Notes: a model not told the origin generated them from the sequence alone. A stretch of 64,000 nt of DNA from Pseudomonas chlororaphis (GCF_003731765.1 NZ_MOAL01000004.1:744001-808000); one strand, 5' to 3'; shown: positions 35,353-45,037, counted from the first letter of the stretch. Numbers and translations are program-made.

Positions 35353-35470
35353 CTAAGCCTTCCTTCTCGTAGAAGGCTATTGATCAGAGGCTGCTGGTCA
35401 ACGTTTCTCAACAGTCACGCATAATCCATCCCGCAACACTCCCAATATTTCCTATATCAGAAAAACCCAA

Positions 35471-36147
35471 CCGGCGTTTCATGGACGCCCCATGCGGCCC
35501 ATTGCACTATTGCGCCGACCTTTCAGTCACCCACCATTCTCCCGTCAATGGCCGCCCCATCAACGGCCCACGCTAAGGAAGCAATCCGTTTTATGACCGT
35601 CTCCGAACTGTTCGCCGCGATTCGTAAACCCTATGTTGAAACGCTGTCACGTGTCGCTGCGCAGTGCGCGTCGCACGTTGAGCCGGCTTATAGAAACAGC
35701 GATGGCTCATTGGCCACTGAAGGGGCAATGGACACGCCCTGTCGGGTGGATGTCATTGCAGCGGAGGGCGTTTCGGCTGGGCAACTGGTGCAGGTCGACT
35801 CTGAAACCGAGCTGGCCTTTGAGCCTGTACGTTTTGAGCTTGGGCAGACGGCGGTGGTCATTTCTCCGTTTGGTTGGGACTGGTTGCCGTTGGAGGTGCG
35901 GGGCTTGAGTGGGGAGGTGGCCTCACAGGTGGTTCGGGCCTGGTTCTTTGAGTGGTTCGATGGGGAGGATGAGAACCCGCCTACCGAAGAAGGGCTGCAA
36001 GGTGTGGTGCACTTTGTGTCGGATCCGGAGGCGACGGAGGAGGGGTATAGGGTGAAGATTGATTTGGGGTCGGCTCCGGGGGAGGCGGTGGAGAACCTTC
36101 TTTTTGCGTTGGCCGATTCCGGCGCGACTGGCGTTTTTCTCGGATAA
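35471..36147 (+). repeat. Right copy of the 677-bp direct repeat
   Basis: Same length and orientation as 26851-27527, with starts 8620 bp apart. It includes the ~122-bp upstream segment and the 184-codon ORF. Similarity stops at the ORF end. Confidence 0.85.
35593..36147 (+). CDS. Uncharacterised 184-aa acidic protein, copy 2
   Basis: Paralogue of the 26973-27527 product with the same length and no gaps; about 20 substitutions counted by eye, many conservative. The central SPFGWDWLPLEVRG and EWFDGEDENPPTEEGLQG are unchanged. Its ATG also follows AAGGAAG. Both copies being intact suggests that each is used or that the duplication is recent. Function unknown. Confidence 0.75.
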   Translation: MTVSELFAAIRKPYVETLSRVAAQCASHVEPAYRNSDGSLATEGAMDTPCRVDVIAAEGVSAGQLVQVDSETELAFEPVRFELGQTAVVISPFGWDWLPLEVRGLSGEVASQVVRAWFFEWFDGEDENPPTEEGLQGVVHFVSDPEATEEGYRVKIDLGSAPGEAVENLLFALADSGATGVFLG

Positions 36148-36300
36148 ATCTTTGTGCCGGTTTTGGATTGAATCCGATAAATAAACGCCACCCTTGAGAT
36201 CCGTGCGCCCGCTTCGCGGGCGTTCGCAGCCTTCGGCAGCTCCTACAGGGACCGCGAAAGGCAATAAAAAGGCCGGCCGGCACGCCGCCGTCTTGCTCTA

Positions 36301-36575
36301 GATTTTGATCTGAGGCGCCCCGTTAACCACGATGGCCGAACGCAGGCATTGAGCCGTGGGTAACCCGGCAGGGATGCCGGGTTAGCCGCCATCAGGCCAT
36401 GGATGGCCTGTGGCGGCGGCCCACGGATCAATGCCGGAGAGAGGGCATGCCGAGCCTAGGCGAGGCACCAAGTGGAGGGGCAAGAGCCTTTGGTTACTTT
36501 GGGCTCTTTCCAAAGTGACTCGCTGTAAGAGCGAAACCATAAGCCGCCACACCCACAGCAACGGATATGTCCCCC
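36301..36575 (-). repeat. Dispersed intergenic repeat, copy C
   Basis: This ~275-bp element is nearly identical to 57334-57612 (copy D). It runs from TTTTGATCTGAGG over CGTTAACCACGATGGCCGAA, CCATCAGGCCATGGATGG and AGCCTAGGCGAGGCACCAAG to TTTGGTTACTTTGGGCTC and ends in GGATATGTCCCC. It contains two short internal palindromes (AACCCGGCA...TGCCGGGTT; CAGGCCATGGATGGCCTG). No ORF in it looks coding. Confidence 0.82.
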
Positions 36576-36591
36576 ATATTCGCGGCCTACC

Positions 36592-37380
36592 TCAATGCAC
36601 AATCTGCGCAAGAAACGCCTTAGCCCGCTCACTCTTCGGCGCCCCAAAAAACGCCTCCGGCGGCGCATCCTCCACAATCCGCCCCCCATCCAAAAACAAC
36701 ACCCGTTCCGCCACCTGCCGCGCAAACCCCATCTCATGGGTCACACACAACATAGTCATCCCACTCCCGGCGAGCTTCACCATCACATCCAACACCTCAC
36801 TCACCATCTCCGGGTCCAGCGCCGAAGTCGGTTCATCAAACAACATAATCTTCGGCTCCATGCACAACGCCCGGGCAATCGCCACGCGCTGCTGCTGCCC
36901 GCCGGACAGCTGGCTCGGGTATTTGTCGGCCTGGTTCTCGATCCCCACCTTGGCCAGAAACTCCCGGGCCAGTTCCTCGGCTTTTTTGCGCGACAGGCCG
37001 CGGACGGTGATCGGCGCCAGGGTGCAGTTGTCGAGCACGCTCATGTGCGGGAACAGGTTGAAGTGCTGGAACACCATGCCCACTTCACTGCGCACACGGG
37101 CGGCTTCGCGGGTGGTTTGCGAGAGGTCGGTGTTGTCGATGAGGATCCGGCCTTTCTCGGCGATTTCCAGGCGGTTGATGCAGCGGATCAGGGTCGATTT
37201 GCCAGAGCCGGAAGGGCCGCAGAGGACGATGCGTTCGCCCTCGCGCACCTTGAGGTCGATGTCGTGCAGCACGTGGAACGCGCCATAGAATTTGTTCAGG
37301 CCGCTGATCTCCACCACCACTTTGCGGGTGTCGGTGGCGGTGATCGGCGCGGTGGTCAACGGGGCAGTCTGGGTCAGCAT
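36592..37380 (-). CDS. Polar amino-acid ABC transporter, ATP-binding protein
   Basis: A 262-residue ATPase. Walker A is GPSGSGKST, the Q-loop [16 protein letters not shown], the signature [15 protein letters not shown], Walker [15 protein letters not shown], and the switch VTHEM. It belongs to the HisP/GlnQ subgroup for polar amino acids. The start at 37380 gives the standard length with a short N-terminal extension. It is the last gene of the transporter/amaD operon and matches P. putida PP_3597 in gene order. Confidence 0.93.
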   Translation of the reverse strand: MLTQTAPLTTAPITATDTRKVVVEISGLNKFYGAFHVLHDIDLKVREGERIVLCGPSGSGKSTLIRCINRLEIAEKGRILIDNTDLSQTTREAARVRSEVGMVFQHFNLFPHMSVLDNCTLAPITVRGLSRKKAEELAREFLAKVGIENQADKYPSQLSGGQQQRVAIARALCMEPKIMLFDEPTSALDPEMVSEVLDVMVKLAGSGMTMLCVTHEMGFARQVAERVLFLDGGRIVEDAPPEAFFGAPKSERAKAFLAQIVH

Positions 37381-37397
37381 GGTCGGGTCTCCGGCGA

Positions 37398-38639
37398 TCA
37401 GTGGAAGCGGTCGGCGCTGTAGGGCGCAGGGTCGGTGAACGGCGCGGCGCCGGTGAGCATTTCCGCCAGCAGGCGGCCGCTGACCGGGCCCAGGGTCAGG
37501 CCGTGGTGGGCGTGGCCGAAGTTGAACCACAGGCCTTTATGGCGCGCGGCCGGGCCGATCACCGGGCACATGTCGGGCAGGCACGGGCGACGGCCGAGCC
37601 AGGGTTCGGCGTCGACCCGTTCGCCCAGGGGGTAGAAGCGGCGGGCCAGGGCTTCGCAGCGGCGCAGCTGGATTTCATTGATCGGGTCGTCGCGGTCGGC
37701 GAATTCAATGCCGGTGGTCAGGCGAATGCCGCCGACCATCGGCGCCAGCACGTAGCCGCCCACCGGGTCCAGCAGCGGGTGTTGTAAATGAGTGCCCGGC
37801 AGCGCCGCGTAGTGCATGTGGTAACCGCGCTTGATCGCCAAAGGGATCTGGTAGCCCAGGGGTTCGAAAATCCCCCGCGCTTCAGGGCCCAGGGCGACCA
37901 CCGCCTGTTCGGCGCTGATCACGCCGGCCTCGCTCTGCACCTGCCACTGGCCGTCGACCTGGCGCAGGCTCAGGGCATCGCCGATCACGAAGCGGCCACC
38001 GCGCTGCTTGAACAGTTCGGCGTAGCCGCGGGTCAGGCCGCCCGGGTCGGTGACGGTCTTGGGGTCGAGCCAGTGCAGGCCGCCCACCACGTCGGGGTGC
38101 AGCCCGCTTTCCAGTTGATGGATCTGCTGGCGGTCGAGCACCCGGTAGTTCAGGCCGTATTCCGCCAGGGCCAGGGCATCGGCCTGGGCCTTGGCGAAGG
38201 CGGCCGGGTCGTTGAAGGCTTCGATCCAGCCTTCACCCTGGATCAAGCCCTGCATCCCGGCGGGTTCGGCCAGTTGCATATGTTCGCTGACGCAGCGCTC
38301 GATCAGCGGCAGCATGGCGCGGGTGGCGCGGGCCAGGCCTTTGGGTGCGGAGTGGCGCCAGTATTGCAGCAGCCAGGGGCCGGCCTTGGGCAGGTGGCTG
38401 AAGCTGTAGCGCACGTCCGATTGCTGGTTGAGGCCGTAGCGCAACAGCTTCGACACGTCCCGGGGGAAGGCGTAGGGGATCACGCTGGCGCGCTCGATCA
38501 GACCGGCGTTGCCGTGGCTGGTGCCGTTGCCCGGTGGCTGGCGGTCGAGCAGGATCACCTGCTGGCCGCGCGCTTGCAGGTGCAGGGCGGTGCTGACGCC
38601 GACGATCCCGGCGCCCAGAACGATGGTTTGGCAATGCAT
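37398..38639 (-). CDS. amaD: D-lysine/D-amino-acid dehydrogenase, AmaD-like
   Basis: A 413-residue DadA-type flavoprotein. The N-terminal FAD motif is [19 protein letters not shown] and the C-terminal part contains [23 protein letters not shown]. It should deaminate a D-amino acid, probably D-lysine, to the 2-keto acid and pass electrons to the respiratory chain. The name rests on synteny: the same transporter, RpiR and dpkA genes surround amaD (PP_3596) in P. putida, where it starts D-lysine breakdown. Confidence 0.82.
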   Translation of the reverse strand: MHCQTIVLGAGIVGVSTALHLQARGQQVILLDRQPPGNGTSHGNAGLIERASVIPYAFPRDVSKLLRYGLNQQSDVRYSFSHLPKAGPWLLQYWRHSAPKGLARATRAMLPLIERCVSEHMQLAEPAGMQGLIQGEGWIEAFNDPAAFAKAQADALALAEYGLNYRVLDRQQIHQLESGLHPDVVGGLHWLDPKTVTDPGGLTRGYAELFKQRGGRFVIGDALSLRQVDGQWQVQSEAGVISAEQAVVALGPEARGIFEPLGYQIPLAIKRGYHMHYAALPGTHLQHPLLDPVGGYVLAPMVGGIRLTTGIEFADRDDPINEIQLRRCEALARRFYPLGERVDAEPWLGRRPCLPDMCPVIGPAARHKGLWFNFGHAHHGLTLGPVSGRLLAEMLTGAAPFTDPAPYSADRFH

Positions 38640-38689
38640 GGGGTCAATCCTTGGTACGCGGGCCGCCAGGGCGTCCCGCTGGAGTTCGG

Positions 38690-39400
38690 TCAGTTGAGGT
38701 GGCGGCTGAGGCGGCCTTCGAGAAGTTTCAGGCTGCGCCGCACCACTTCAACGATCACCAGGTACAGCACCGCGGCCCAGAGGTAGATCTGGAAGTCGAA
38801 GCTGCGGGAGAAGGCCAGTTTGGTCACGCCCATCAGGTCGTAGATGGTCACCAGGGAGGCGATGGCGCTGGCCTTGATCATCAGGATCAGCTCGTTGCCC
38901 AGGGGCCCGATGGCCACCAGCAGCGACTGCGGCAGGATCACTTTGCGAAAGCTGGTCCAGCGCGACAGGCTCAAGGCCTTGCACGCTTCGCGCTGGCCTT
39001 GGGCCACGGCCAGCAGGCTGCCCCGCAGAATTTCCGCTTGGTAGGCGGCGGTGTTCAGGGTGAACGCCAGCAGCGTGCACAGCCACGCATCGCGGAAGAA
39101 CCACCACAGCCCCACGTCCTGCCAGAAGCCTTTGAACGAGCCCAGGCCGTAATACAGCATGAACAGCTGGGCCAGCAGCGGCGAGCCGCGGAAGAAGTAC
39201 ACATAGGCGCCGCTGAAGTGGCGCAGCAGGCGGCTGTTGGACAGTCGGGCGAGGGCGATCAGCAGGCCGAGCACGGCGCCGAGGCTGAAGGAGATCGCCA
39301 CCAGCTTGCCGGTGACCAGCAGGCCGTCGATAAAGCGCGCGCCGTAGCGGTCCAGCAACTCGGGACTGAGGAACAGGTTGAGCAATTCATCCAGGCTCAT
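38690..39400 (-). CDS. Polar amino-acid ABC transporter permease 1
   Basis: A 236-residue HisM-type permease with about five membrane helices and the EAA loop reading EACKALSLSRWTSFRKVILPQSL. It pairs with the next permease, whose stop overlaps its start by 4 bp (ATGA). It lies 50 bp before amaD. Confidence 0.92.
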   Translation of the reverse strand: MSLDELLNLFLSPELLDRYGARFIDGLLVTGKLVAISFSLGAVLGLLIALARLSNSRLLRHFSGAYVYFFRGSPLLAQLFMLYYGLGSFKGFWQDVGLWWFFRDAWLCTLLAFTLNTAAYQAEILRGSLLAVAQGQREACKALSLSRWTSFRKVILPQSLLVAIGPLGNELILMIKASAIASLVTIYDLMGVTKLAFSRSFDFQIYLWAAVLYLVIVEVVRRSLKLLEGRLSRHLN

Positions 39401-40116
39401 GGGCGCACGCTCCGTTGATGACGGTTGAAGTACTGCTCAAGGAAGCGGAACAGTTGCCCGGACAACGCCGAGAAAAACAGATAGCCGAAGCAGGCCACGG
39501 CGTAGAACAGCATCGGCTCCTTGGTCACGCTGACGGCCAGGTTGGTCTGGCGCATCAGGTCCACCAGGGAGATGGTCGAGACCAGCGAGGTGTCCTTGAG
39601 CAGTGACAGCCAGTTGTTCGACAGGCCCGGCAGGGCGATGCGGGTCAACTGCGGCAGCACCACCTTGGTGAAGGTGGTACGGCGCGACAGGCTCAGGGCC
39701 GAGGCGGCTTCGTACTGGCCCTTGGAAATGGTTTTGAAGGCGCCCAGCCAGATCTCGCTGGAGAACGCGGCGAACACCAGGCTGAAGGCGATCATCGCGG
39801 CGACGAAGGTGTTGATCGCCACTTCGCCGGGGTAGCCCATGGCGCCGAGGATCTTCTGCGCCGCAATCTGGCAGCCGTAGTAGATGATCAGCAGGGTCAA
39901 CAGCTCCGGCAGGCCGCGAAATACGGTGGAGAAGGTGGTGGCCCAGGCCCGCACCCAGCGGTTTTTCGAGCGTGCGGCCAGGGCGACGGCGAGCCCCAGG
40001 GGCAGGCCGATGGGCACGCAGCTCAGGGCCAGGGCGATGGTGACCAGGGCCCCGGCCAGCAAGGCCGAACCCCAGCCGCCGCTGGCGAACGATAACAGTG
40101 ACAGATGTTCGAACAT
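39397..40116 (-). CDS. Polar amino-acid ABC transporter permease 2
   Basis: A 239-residue HisQ-type permease; the start at 40116 follows GAGG by 8 nt. It has about five helices and the EAA loop YEAASALSLSRRTTFTKVVLPQL. With the other permease it forms the membrane channel for a basic amino acid, probably lysine. It follows the binding-protein gene on the same strand after ~107 bp. Confidence 0.92.
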   Translation of the reverse strand: MFEHLSLLSFASGGWGSALLAGALVTIALALSCVPIGLPLGLAVALAARSKNRWVRAWATTFSTVFRGLPELLTLLIIYYGCQIAAQKILGAMGYPGEVAINTFVAAMIAFSLVFAAFSSEIWLGAFKTISKGQYEAASALSLSRRTTFTKVVLPQLTRIALPGLSNNWLSLLKDTSLVSTISLVDLMRQTNLAVSVTKEPMLFYAVACFGYLFFSALSGQLFRFLEQYFNRHQRSVRP

Positions 40117-40223
40117 GCTCGAACCCTCAGGACAAATTGAGCCTGCACGCCGGCGCCGCACTCAAGGGTGAGTGCAGGGCAGGGGTACTCGAAAGAGGCG
40201 GGCCGCCAAGCAGCCCGGGGCGG

Positions 40224-40979
40224 TCAGTAGATATCGAAGGCGAAGTAGCGGCTGGAGATCTTCTTGTAGGTGCCGTCGGCCACGATCTCGTCCAGGGCCT
40301 TGTTCAGGCGCTCGCGCAGGGCGTTGTCTTCCTTGCGCACGGCGATCGAGGCGTCGGCGGTGGTGCCATTGACGTCACCGATGATCTTGCAGCAGTCCTT
40401 GCCGGCGGTTTCGGCCCAGGCCAGCAGCGGAAACTTGTCGGCAATCACGCCGTCGACACGGCCGGCGGCCAGGTCGCTGTTGGCTTCGTCCAGGGTCGGG
40501 TAGAACTTCACGTCGGCACCGGCCGGGCCGTAATGGTCTTCGGCGTAGATGGCCTGGGTCGAGGACGACTGGGCGCCGACGGTGCGGCCCTTGAAGTCGG
40601 TCTGGGCATCGGTGATGTCCGAGTCCTTGGCCACGGCGACCGACAGCGGGGTGCGGTAGTAGTGGTTGGTGAAGGCGATTTTCTTCTTGCGCTCGTCGGT
40701 GGCGATCATCGAGGCCACCACGGCGTCGTATTTCTTCGCCAGCAGGGCCGGGATGATGCCTTCCCAATCCTGGGCGACGACGGTGCATTTGACCTTCATG
40801 CGTTCGCACAGGGCGTTGGTGATGTCGACGTCAAAGCCGTGCAGCTTGTTGTCCGAGTCCACGTAGTTGAAGGGCGGGTAGGCGCCTTCGGTGGCGATTT
40901 TCAGCACTTCAGCCTGGGCGCCGGTAGCACCGGCGAGGACCATGGCACATGCACTGGCAAAGCGAACGACATTCTTCAT
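40224..40979 (-). CDS. Periplasmic amino-acid binding protein (lysine/arginine/ornithine type)
   Basis: A 251-residue solute-binding protein of family 3. The signal peptide ends near GAQAEVLK. The mature start KIATEGAYPPFNYVD, the GFDVDITNALCERM segment and QDWEGIIPALLAKKYDAVV are typical of HisJ/ArgT proteins for basic amino acids. First gene of the transporter operon and divergent in function only from the RpiR gene, which lies 12 bp upstream on the same strand. Confidence 0.92.
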   Translation of the reverse strand: MKNVVRFASACAMVLAGATGAQAEVLKIATEGAYPPFNYVDSDNKLHGFDVDITNALCERMKVKCTVVAQDWEGIIPALLAKKYDAVVASMIATDERKKKIAFTNHYYRTPLSVAVAKDSDITDAQTDFKGRTVGAQSSSTQAIYAEDHYGPAGADVKFYPTLDEANSDLAAGRVDGVIADKFPLLAWAETAGKDCCKIIGDVNGTTADASIAVRKEDNALRERLNKALDEIVADGTYKKISSRYFAFDIY

Positions 40980-40991
40980 TTGGCACCTCGA

Positions 40992-41867
40992 TTATTGTTT
41001 TGGTCTGGCAGAGGATGTGTAACCCACGAACTCGTTATGCAGGGCGGCGGTGGCTTCCAGGCGGCGCTCGACGTCCGGGCCCAGTTGCTTGCACACCTCG
41101 TTCACCAGCAGGTGCACCAGCGACAGCATGGCTGCGGTGGACTCCCAGAACAGGTTGAACTCGGTGGGCACGCGGAACACTTCATCGGCGTTCTGCTCGG
41201 CCCAATCACAGAAGGTGTCGGTGACCAGGGTCACCGCAATGCCGGCCTCGCGGGCCTTGTGGCAGAGGTTGAGGGCGTGGCGCGAATAGCGCCGGGCCTC
41301 GAACACCACCAGGGCGCAATCTTCCGGCTGGCTCAGCAGCACCTCGGCGTAGTGCCCGGCGGCACCGTCCACCAGGTGCACGTCATCACGCAGGTATTGC
41401 AGCAGGTGGACCATGGACGCGGCGATACCGCGCTCGGTCTGGAACCCGGCGACAAACACCTTGCGCCGGGTCGCCAGGCGCTGGGCCACGGTGAGCCAGG
41501 CCGGGGTCAGGCTGTATTCATAGACTTTCATCAGGGCGCCGACTTCCAGCTCGAAACTGCGGGGCAAACCCTGGGGCGCCTGGTTCGGCTGCTGACGGAA
41601 TTCCTGCAGCCGATCGCCGACCAGCCATGGGCCTTCGCCGAGGTCGTTTTTCAGGTCGTTCTTCAGGTCTTTGAAATGGCTGTAGCCGATGGCACGGCAG
41701 AAGCGCCCGACGCTGGATTCGCTGACGCCGAGCTTGTCGGCAATGTCGGCGGCGGTCTGGAAGGGCAGCTCGTAGAGGTTGGCCAGCATGTAGCTGGCAA
41801 TCGCCCGGCCCGAAGCGGTGGCGTTGGGCAAGCTGCTTTCAAGGCGTTGTTTGATGGGCTGGCTCAA
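40992..41867 (-). CDS. RpiR/MurR-family regulator of the D-lysine locus
   Basis: A 291-residue regulator. The N-terminal helix-turn-helix (about 25-75) reads ADIADKLGVSESSVGRFCRAIGYSHFKDLK. The C-terminal SIS domain (about 130-270) contains FVAGFQTERGIAASMVHLL and CALVVFEARRYSRHAL. It is divergent from dpkA and lies directly upstream of the transporter genes, so it likely controls both. PP_3592 has the same place in P. putida. The effector is probably a D-lysine catabolite. Confidence 0.9.
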   Translation of the reverse strand: MSQPIKQRLESSLPNATASGRAIASYMLANLYELPFQTAADIADKLGVSESSVGRFCRAIGYSHFKDLKNDLKNDLGEGPWLVGDRLQEFRQQPNQAPQGLPRSFELEVGALMKVYEYSLTPAWLTVAQRLATRRKVFVAGFQTERGIAASMVHLLQYLRDDVHLVDGAAGHYAEVLLSQPEDCALVVFEARRYSRHALNLCHKAREAGIAVTLVTDTFCDWAEQNADEVFRVPTEFNLFWESTAAMLSLVHLLVNEVCKQLGPDVERRLEATAALHNEFVGYTSSARPKQ

Positions 41868-42000
41868 GGCTCGGTCCTCTGCTGGGGTGCCACTGGAGAG
41901 CGAAAGTGAATGTTTTCTGTCATTAAGTCAATATTTGACAGATAACTGGCGTGACGCGATAGTCAGGCTACTTCCAATAATCACTCCACTGGAGCCCGCG

Positions 42001-43032
42001 ATGTCCGAAGCCACCCCCGTGCACGCCGAAATCGAGCACCTTGAGCTGTCCGAATTGACCCAGTTGCTGCAGCGCATTTTTCTGCGTCACGGCACCCGCG
42101 TCGAGGTCGCCCAGGTGCTGGCCGACAACTGCGCCCGGGCCCAGCGGGACGGCTCCCACAGCCATGGGGTGTTTCGTATCCCGGGTTACCTGGCGTCCCT
42201 GGCCAGCGGCTGGGTCGATGGCCAGGCGCTGCCGGTGGTGGAGGACGTGGCCAGTGGTTTTATCGCTGTGGATGCGGCCAACGGCTTTGCCCAACCGGCC
42301 CTGGCCGCGGCCCGCGAGGCCCTGATCGAGAAGGCGCGCAGTACCGGGATCGCGGTGTTGGCGATTCGCAATTCCCACCACTTCGCCGCGCTCTGGCCCG
42401 ACGTCGAGCCCTTTGCCGAAGCCGGCCTGGTGGCCCTGAGTGTGGTTAACAGCATGACCTGCGTGGTGCCCCACGGTGCCCAGCGGCCGCTGTTCGGCAC
42501 CAACCCGATCGCCTTTGCCGCGCCGCGGGCCGGCGCCGACCCGATTGTGTTCGACCTGGCCACCAGCGCCATCGCCCACGGTGATGTGCAGATCGCCGCG
42601 CGCCAGGGCCAGCAGTTGCCGCCGGGCATGGGTGTGGACAGCCAGGGCCAGCCGACCTGCGACCCCAAGGCGATTCTCGATGGCGGCGCCTTGCTGCCGT
42701 TTGGCGGGCACAAGGGCTCGGCGCTGTCGATGATGGTCGAGCTGCTGGCGGCGGCGCTGACTGGCGGCAATTTCTCCTTTGAGTTTGACTGGTCCCAACA
42801 CCCCGGCGCTCAAACCCCCTGGACCGGCCAGTTGCTGATCGTCATTGACCCGAGCAAGTCCGGGGGCGGGCGCTTTGCCAGCCGCAGTGACGAGCTGGTG
42901 CGGCAGATGCAGGCGGTGGGGCTGGAGCGTTTGCCGGGCGACCGGCGCTATCGCAGTCGGGCCCAATCCCTGGTCCAGGGCATCCCCCTGGCCGCCGCCG
43001 AGCTGGCCAAACTGCGCCAGTGGGCGGGTTGA
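42001..43032 (+). CDS. dpkA: Delta1-piperideine-2-carboxylate reductase, DpkA-like (Ldh2 family)
   Basis: A 343-residue NAD(P)H-dependent reductase of the malate/L-lactate dehydrogenase-2 family. The start at 42001 follows GGAG; the frame extends back into the rpiR region without meaning. Markers are RDGSHSHGVFRIPGYL, the catalytic segment RNSHHFAALW, GTNPIAFAAPR and a GGHKGSALSMMVELLA end. It should reduce piperideine-2-carboxylate, formed from D-lysine by AmaD, to L-pipecolate, and perhaps pyrroline-2-carboxylate. Synteny with PP_3591 supports the name. The amaC gene that follows in P. putida is not here. Confidence 0.88.
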   Translation: MSEATPVHAEIEHLELSELTQLLQRIFLRHGTRVEVAQVLADNCARAQRDGSHSHGVFRIPGYLASLASGWVDGQALPVVEDVASGFIAVDAANGFAQPALAAAREALIEKARSTGIAVLAIRNSHHFAALWPDVEPFAEAGLVALSVVNSMTCVVPHGAQRPLFGTNPIAFAAPRAGADPIVFDLATSAIAHGDVQIAARQGQQLPPGMGVDSQGQPTCDPKAILDGGALLPFGGHKGSALSMMVELLAAALTGGNFSFEFDWSQHPGAQTPWTGQLLIVIDPSKSGGGRFASRSDELVRQMQAVGLERLPGDRRYRSRAQSLVQGIPLAAAELAKLRQWAG

Positions 43033-43236
43033 GCCGCAAGTTGTTCATCCTCTCGGGCCGGGGTCTGTAGGCCTTAAGTTTTGCTCCCGGTAGGGGCCCG
43101 GTCTTACGTCGAGTTTGCCGGGCCTTGCCCGCCACTCCAAAGCAGCCGCCATTCAGCGCCAAGGCAGCATGGGCCGCGCCCCACGTCCTTTTGATAATCG
43201 CCTCCGACATCTCGTCCCCCGTTTGCGGAGCGCGCC

Positions 43237-44421
43237 ATGCACAACAATAAGAACTGCCAGCACCGTCTGTTTCCGGCCTTGATCGCCGGCCTGTCTGCCT
43301 TTGGCCTGAGCACCGTCGCCGAGGCTGAAATCATGCTCTACGACAAAGACCAGACGACCTTTTCCACCGACGGCTACATCAACGCCTTTTACGTCAACAG
43401 CGACGTCGACCGTGCCGGCGACCAATTCGACCGGCGCCAGGCGCGGGTAAAGATGGGCTTTCTGCCCAACTACCTGGGCTTCAACATGAGCAAGCAGGTG
43501 GACGACCTCAAGCTCGGCGCCCGGGCGTCGTTCTGGGTGACCATCAACGACAGCGAAACCAATGGCACCGACACCGCCATCGATGTGCGCCAGTTCTATG
43601 GCACCGTGGCCAACCCGGAGTGGGGCGAGGTGTTGATCGGTAAGGACTTCGGCCTGTTTGCCCGTTCCAACATCCTGCTTGACGAGTTGCTCGCCGGTTA
43701 CGGCCAGGTCAGCGACACCCTGGGGCTGGTGGACGGCGGCGGGGTGTCGTTCGGCAATATCGGCAGCGGCTACCCGTACCCGTTCCCCACCTCGCAGATC
43801 ACCTACCGCACCCCGGTGATGGACGGCCTGCGGGTGGCGGTGGGGATCATGGACCCGGTGGACACCAACGACAGCAGCGCCCTGGGCAAGGCCTACCAGA
43901 AGAACCCGCGCACCGAGAGCGAGGTGACCTACCAGTTCGACCTGGGCGGGGCGAAAATCTACAGCTGGCTCAACGGCAGCTACCAGACCTCCGACAACAC
44001 CGATTCCACCGTGGCCTCGGTGACCTCCAAGGGCCTGGGCTATGGGGTGCAGGCGAAGATGGGCGGCTTGTCCTTGACCGGTTCCGGGTTCCAGGCCAAG
44101 GGCATCAACCCGTTCTTCACCAACAACGCCGGCGAGGCGACCCTGCGTAACGTCGACAGCAAGGGCTATCTGCTGCAGGGCTCGTACAAACTCGGCAAGA
44201 ACCGCCTGGCCCTGTCCTATGGCAAGACCAAGGACGACGGCAACGGCGTGGTCGGCAGCGGCGCTGATTATGAAACCCGCGGCATTGCCCTGTTTCACGA
44301 CATCAACGACAACCTCAAGTTGGTGGCCGAGTACAACCAGTTCGAGATCGCCGGGCATGAAACCAGCGTCCAGAACGAAAACACCGACACCTTCGCCGTA
44401 GGTGCCGTGCTCACCTGGTAA
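43237..44421 (+). CDS. Outer-membrane porin
   Basis: A 394-residue beta-barrel porin with signal peptide (cleavage near VAEAEIMLYD). The mature chain has alternating beta-strand patterns, STDGYINAFYVN at the start and FAVGAVLTW at the end, with a C-terminal aromatic Trp. It resembles the general Gram-negative porin (Porin_4) family. It starts 204 bp after dpkA and could supply uptake for that locus, but this is inferred from position. Confidence 0.85.
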   Translation: MHNNKNCQHRLFPALIAGLSAFGLSTVAEAEIMLYDKDQTTFSTDGYINAFYVNSDVDRAGDQFDRRQARVKMGFLPNYLGFNMSKQVDDLKLGARASFWVTINDSETNGTDTAIDVRQFYGTVANPEWGEVLIGKDFGLFARSNILLDELLAGYGQVSDTLGLVDGGGVSFGNIGSGYPYPFPTSQITYRTPVMDGLRVAVGIMDPVDTNDSSALGKAYQKNPRTESEVTYQFDLGGAKIYSWLNGSYQTSDNTDSTVASVTSKGLGYGVQAKMGGLSLTGSGFQAKGINPFFTNNAGEATLRNVDSKGYLLQGSYKLGKNRLALSYGKTKDDGNGVVGSGADYETRGIALFHDINDNLKLVAEYNQFEIAGHETSVQNENTDTFAVGAVLTW

Positions 44422-44432
44422 CCCCCGCCGCC

Positions 44433-45012
44433 GGCCCCGGCACGCGCATCGCGCCCGGGCCGACGGCGTCTATGGACGCACGATTCCCACCGTGTAGGAG
44501 CCGGCTTGCCGGCGATAGCGATCTTGCGGGCCCCATCGCTGGCAAGCCAGCTCCTACAGACATCAGCACCAACAGGGCAGGTAGGCCCGGGCACGCGCAT
44601 CGCGCCCGGGCCGGCGGTGTCTGTGGACCCACCGTGTAGGAGCCGGCTTGCCGGCGATAGCGATCTCACGGGCCCCATCGCTGGCAAGCCAGCTCCTACA
44701 AAGATGTCGGCACCAACAAGGCAGGTAGGCCCCGGCACGCGCATCGCGCCCGGGCCGGCGGTGTCTGTGGACCCACCGTGTAGGAGCCGGCTTGCCGGCG
44801 ATAGCGATCTCACGGGCCCCATCGCTGGCAAGCCAGCTCCTACAAAGATGTCGGCACCAACAAGGCAGGTAGGCCCCGGCACGCGCATCGCGCCCGGGCC
44901 AGCGGCGTCTATGGACCTACCTTGTAGGAGCCGGCTTGCCGGCGATGGCGATCTTGCGGGCCTCATCGCTGGCAAGCCAGCGCCTACAGAGGGCAACACC
45001 TACGTCCATGGG
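44433..45012 (+). repeat. Tandem array of four ~144-bp REPIN-containing units
   Basis: Units begin at about 44433, 44584, 44728 and 44872 (spacing 151, 144, 144). Each has GGCCCCGGCACGCGCATCGC, a short GTCTRTGGAC linker, a forward REP (TGTAGGAGCCGGCTTGCCGG), an inner GGGCC, and an inverted REP (TGGCAAGCCAGCTCCTACA), then CACCAACARGGCAGGTAG. The second and third units are almost identical, which points to recent tandem amplification. It fills the interval between the porin and nosP. Confidence 0.9.
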
Positions 45013-45023
45013 ACTGCCTACCC

Positions 45024-45037
45024 GCTACCCAAGTAGC
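45024..45037. promoter_or_regulatory. Short palindrome upstream of nosP
   Basis: GCTACCCAAGTAGC is a perfect 5-bp inverted repeat with a CCAA centre, 62 bp before nosP. It resembles the ACCAAGG-type motif at 54223 and 60401 and may be a LuxR-type regulator site. Confidence 0.35.

Noticed and set aside
36456..36737. 93-codon minus-strand ORF overlapping the dispersed repeat
   Set aside because: Arg-rich translation of repeat sequence and of the ATPase gene end; no family resemblance.
44433..45012. Regular repeats suggestive of a CRISPR array
   Set aside because: Units are ~144 bp, similar along their full length with no unique spacers, and contain REP cores; no cas gene is near.
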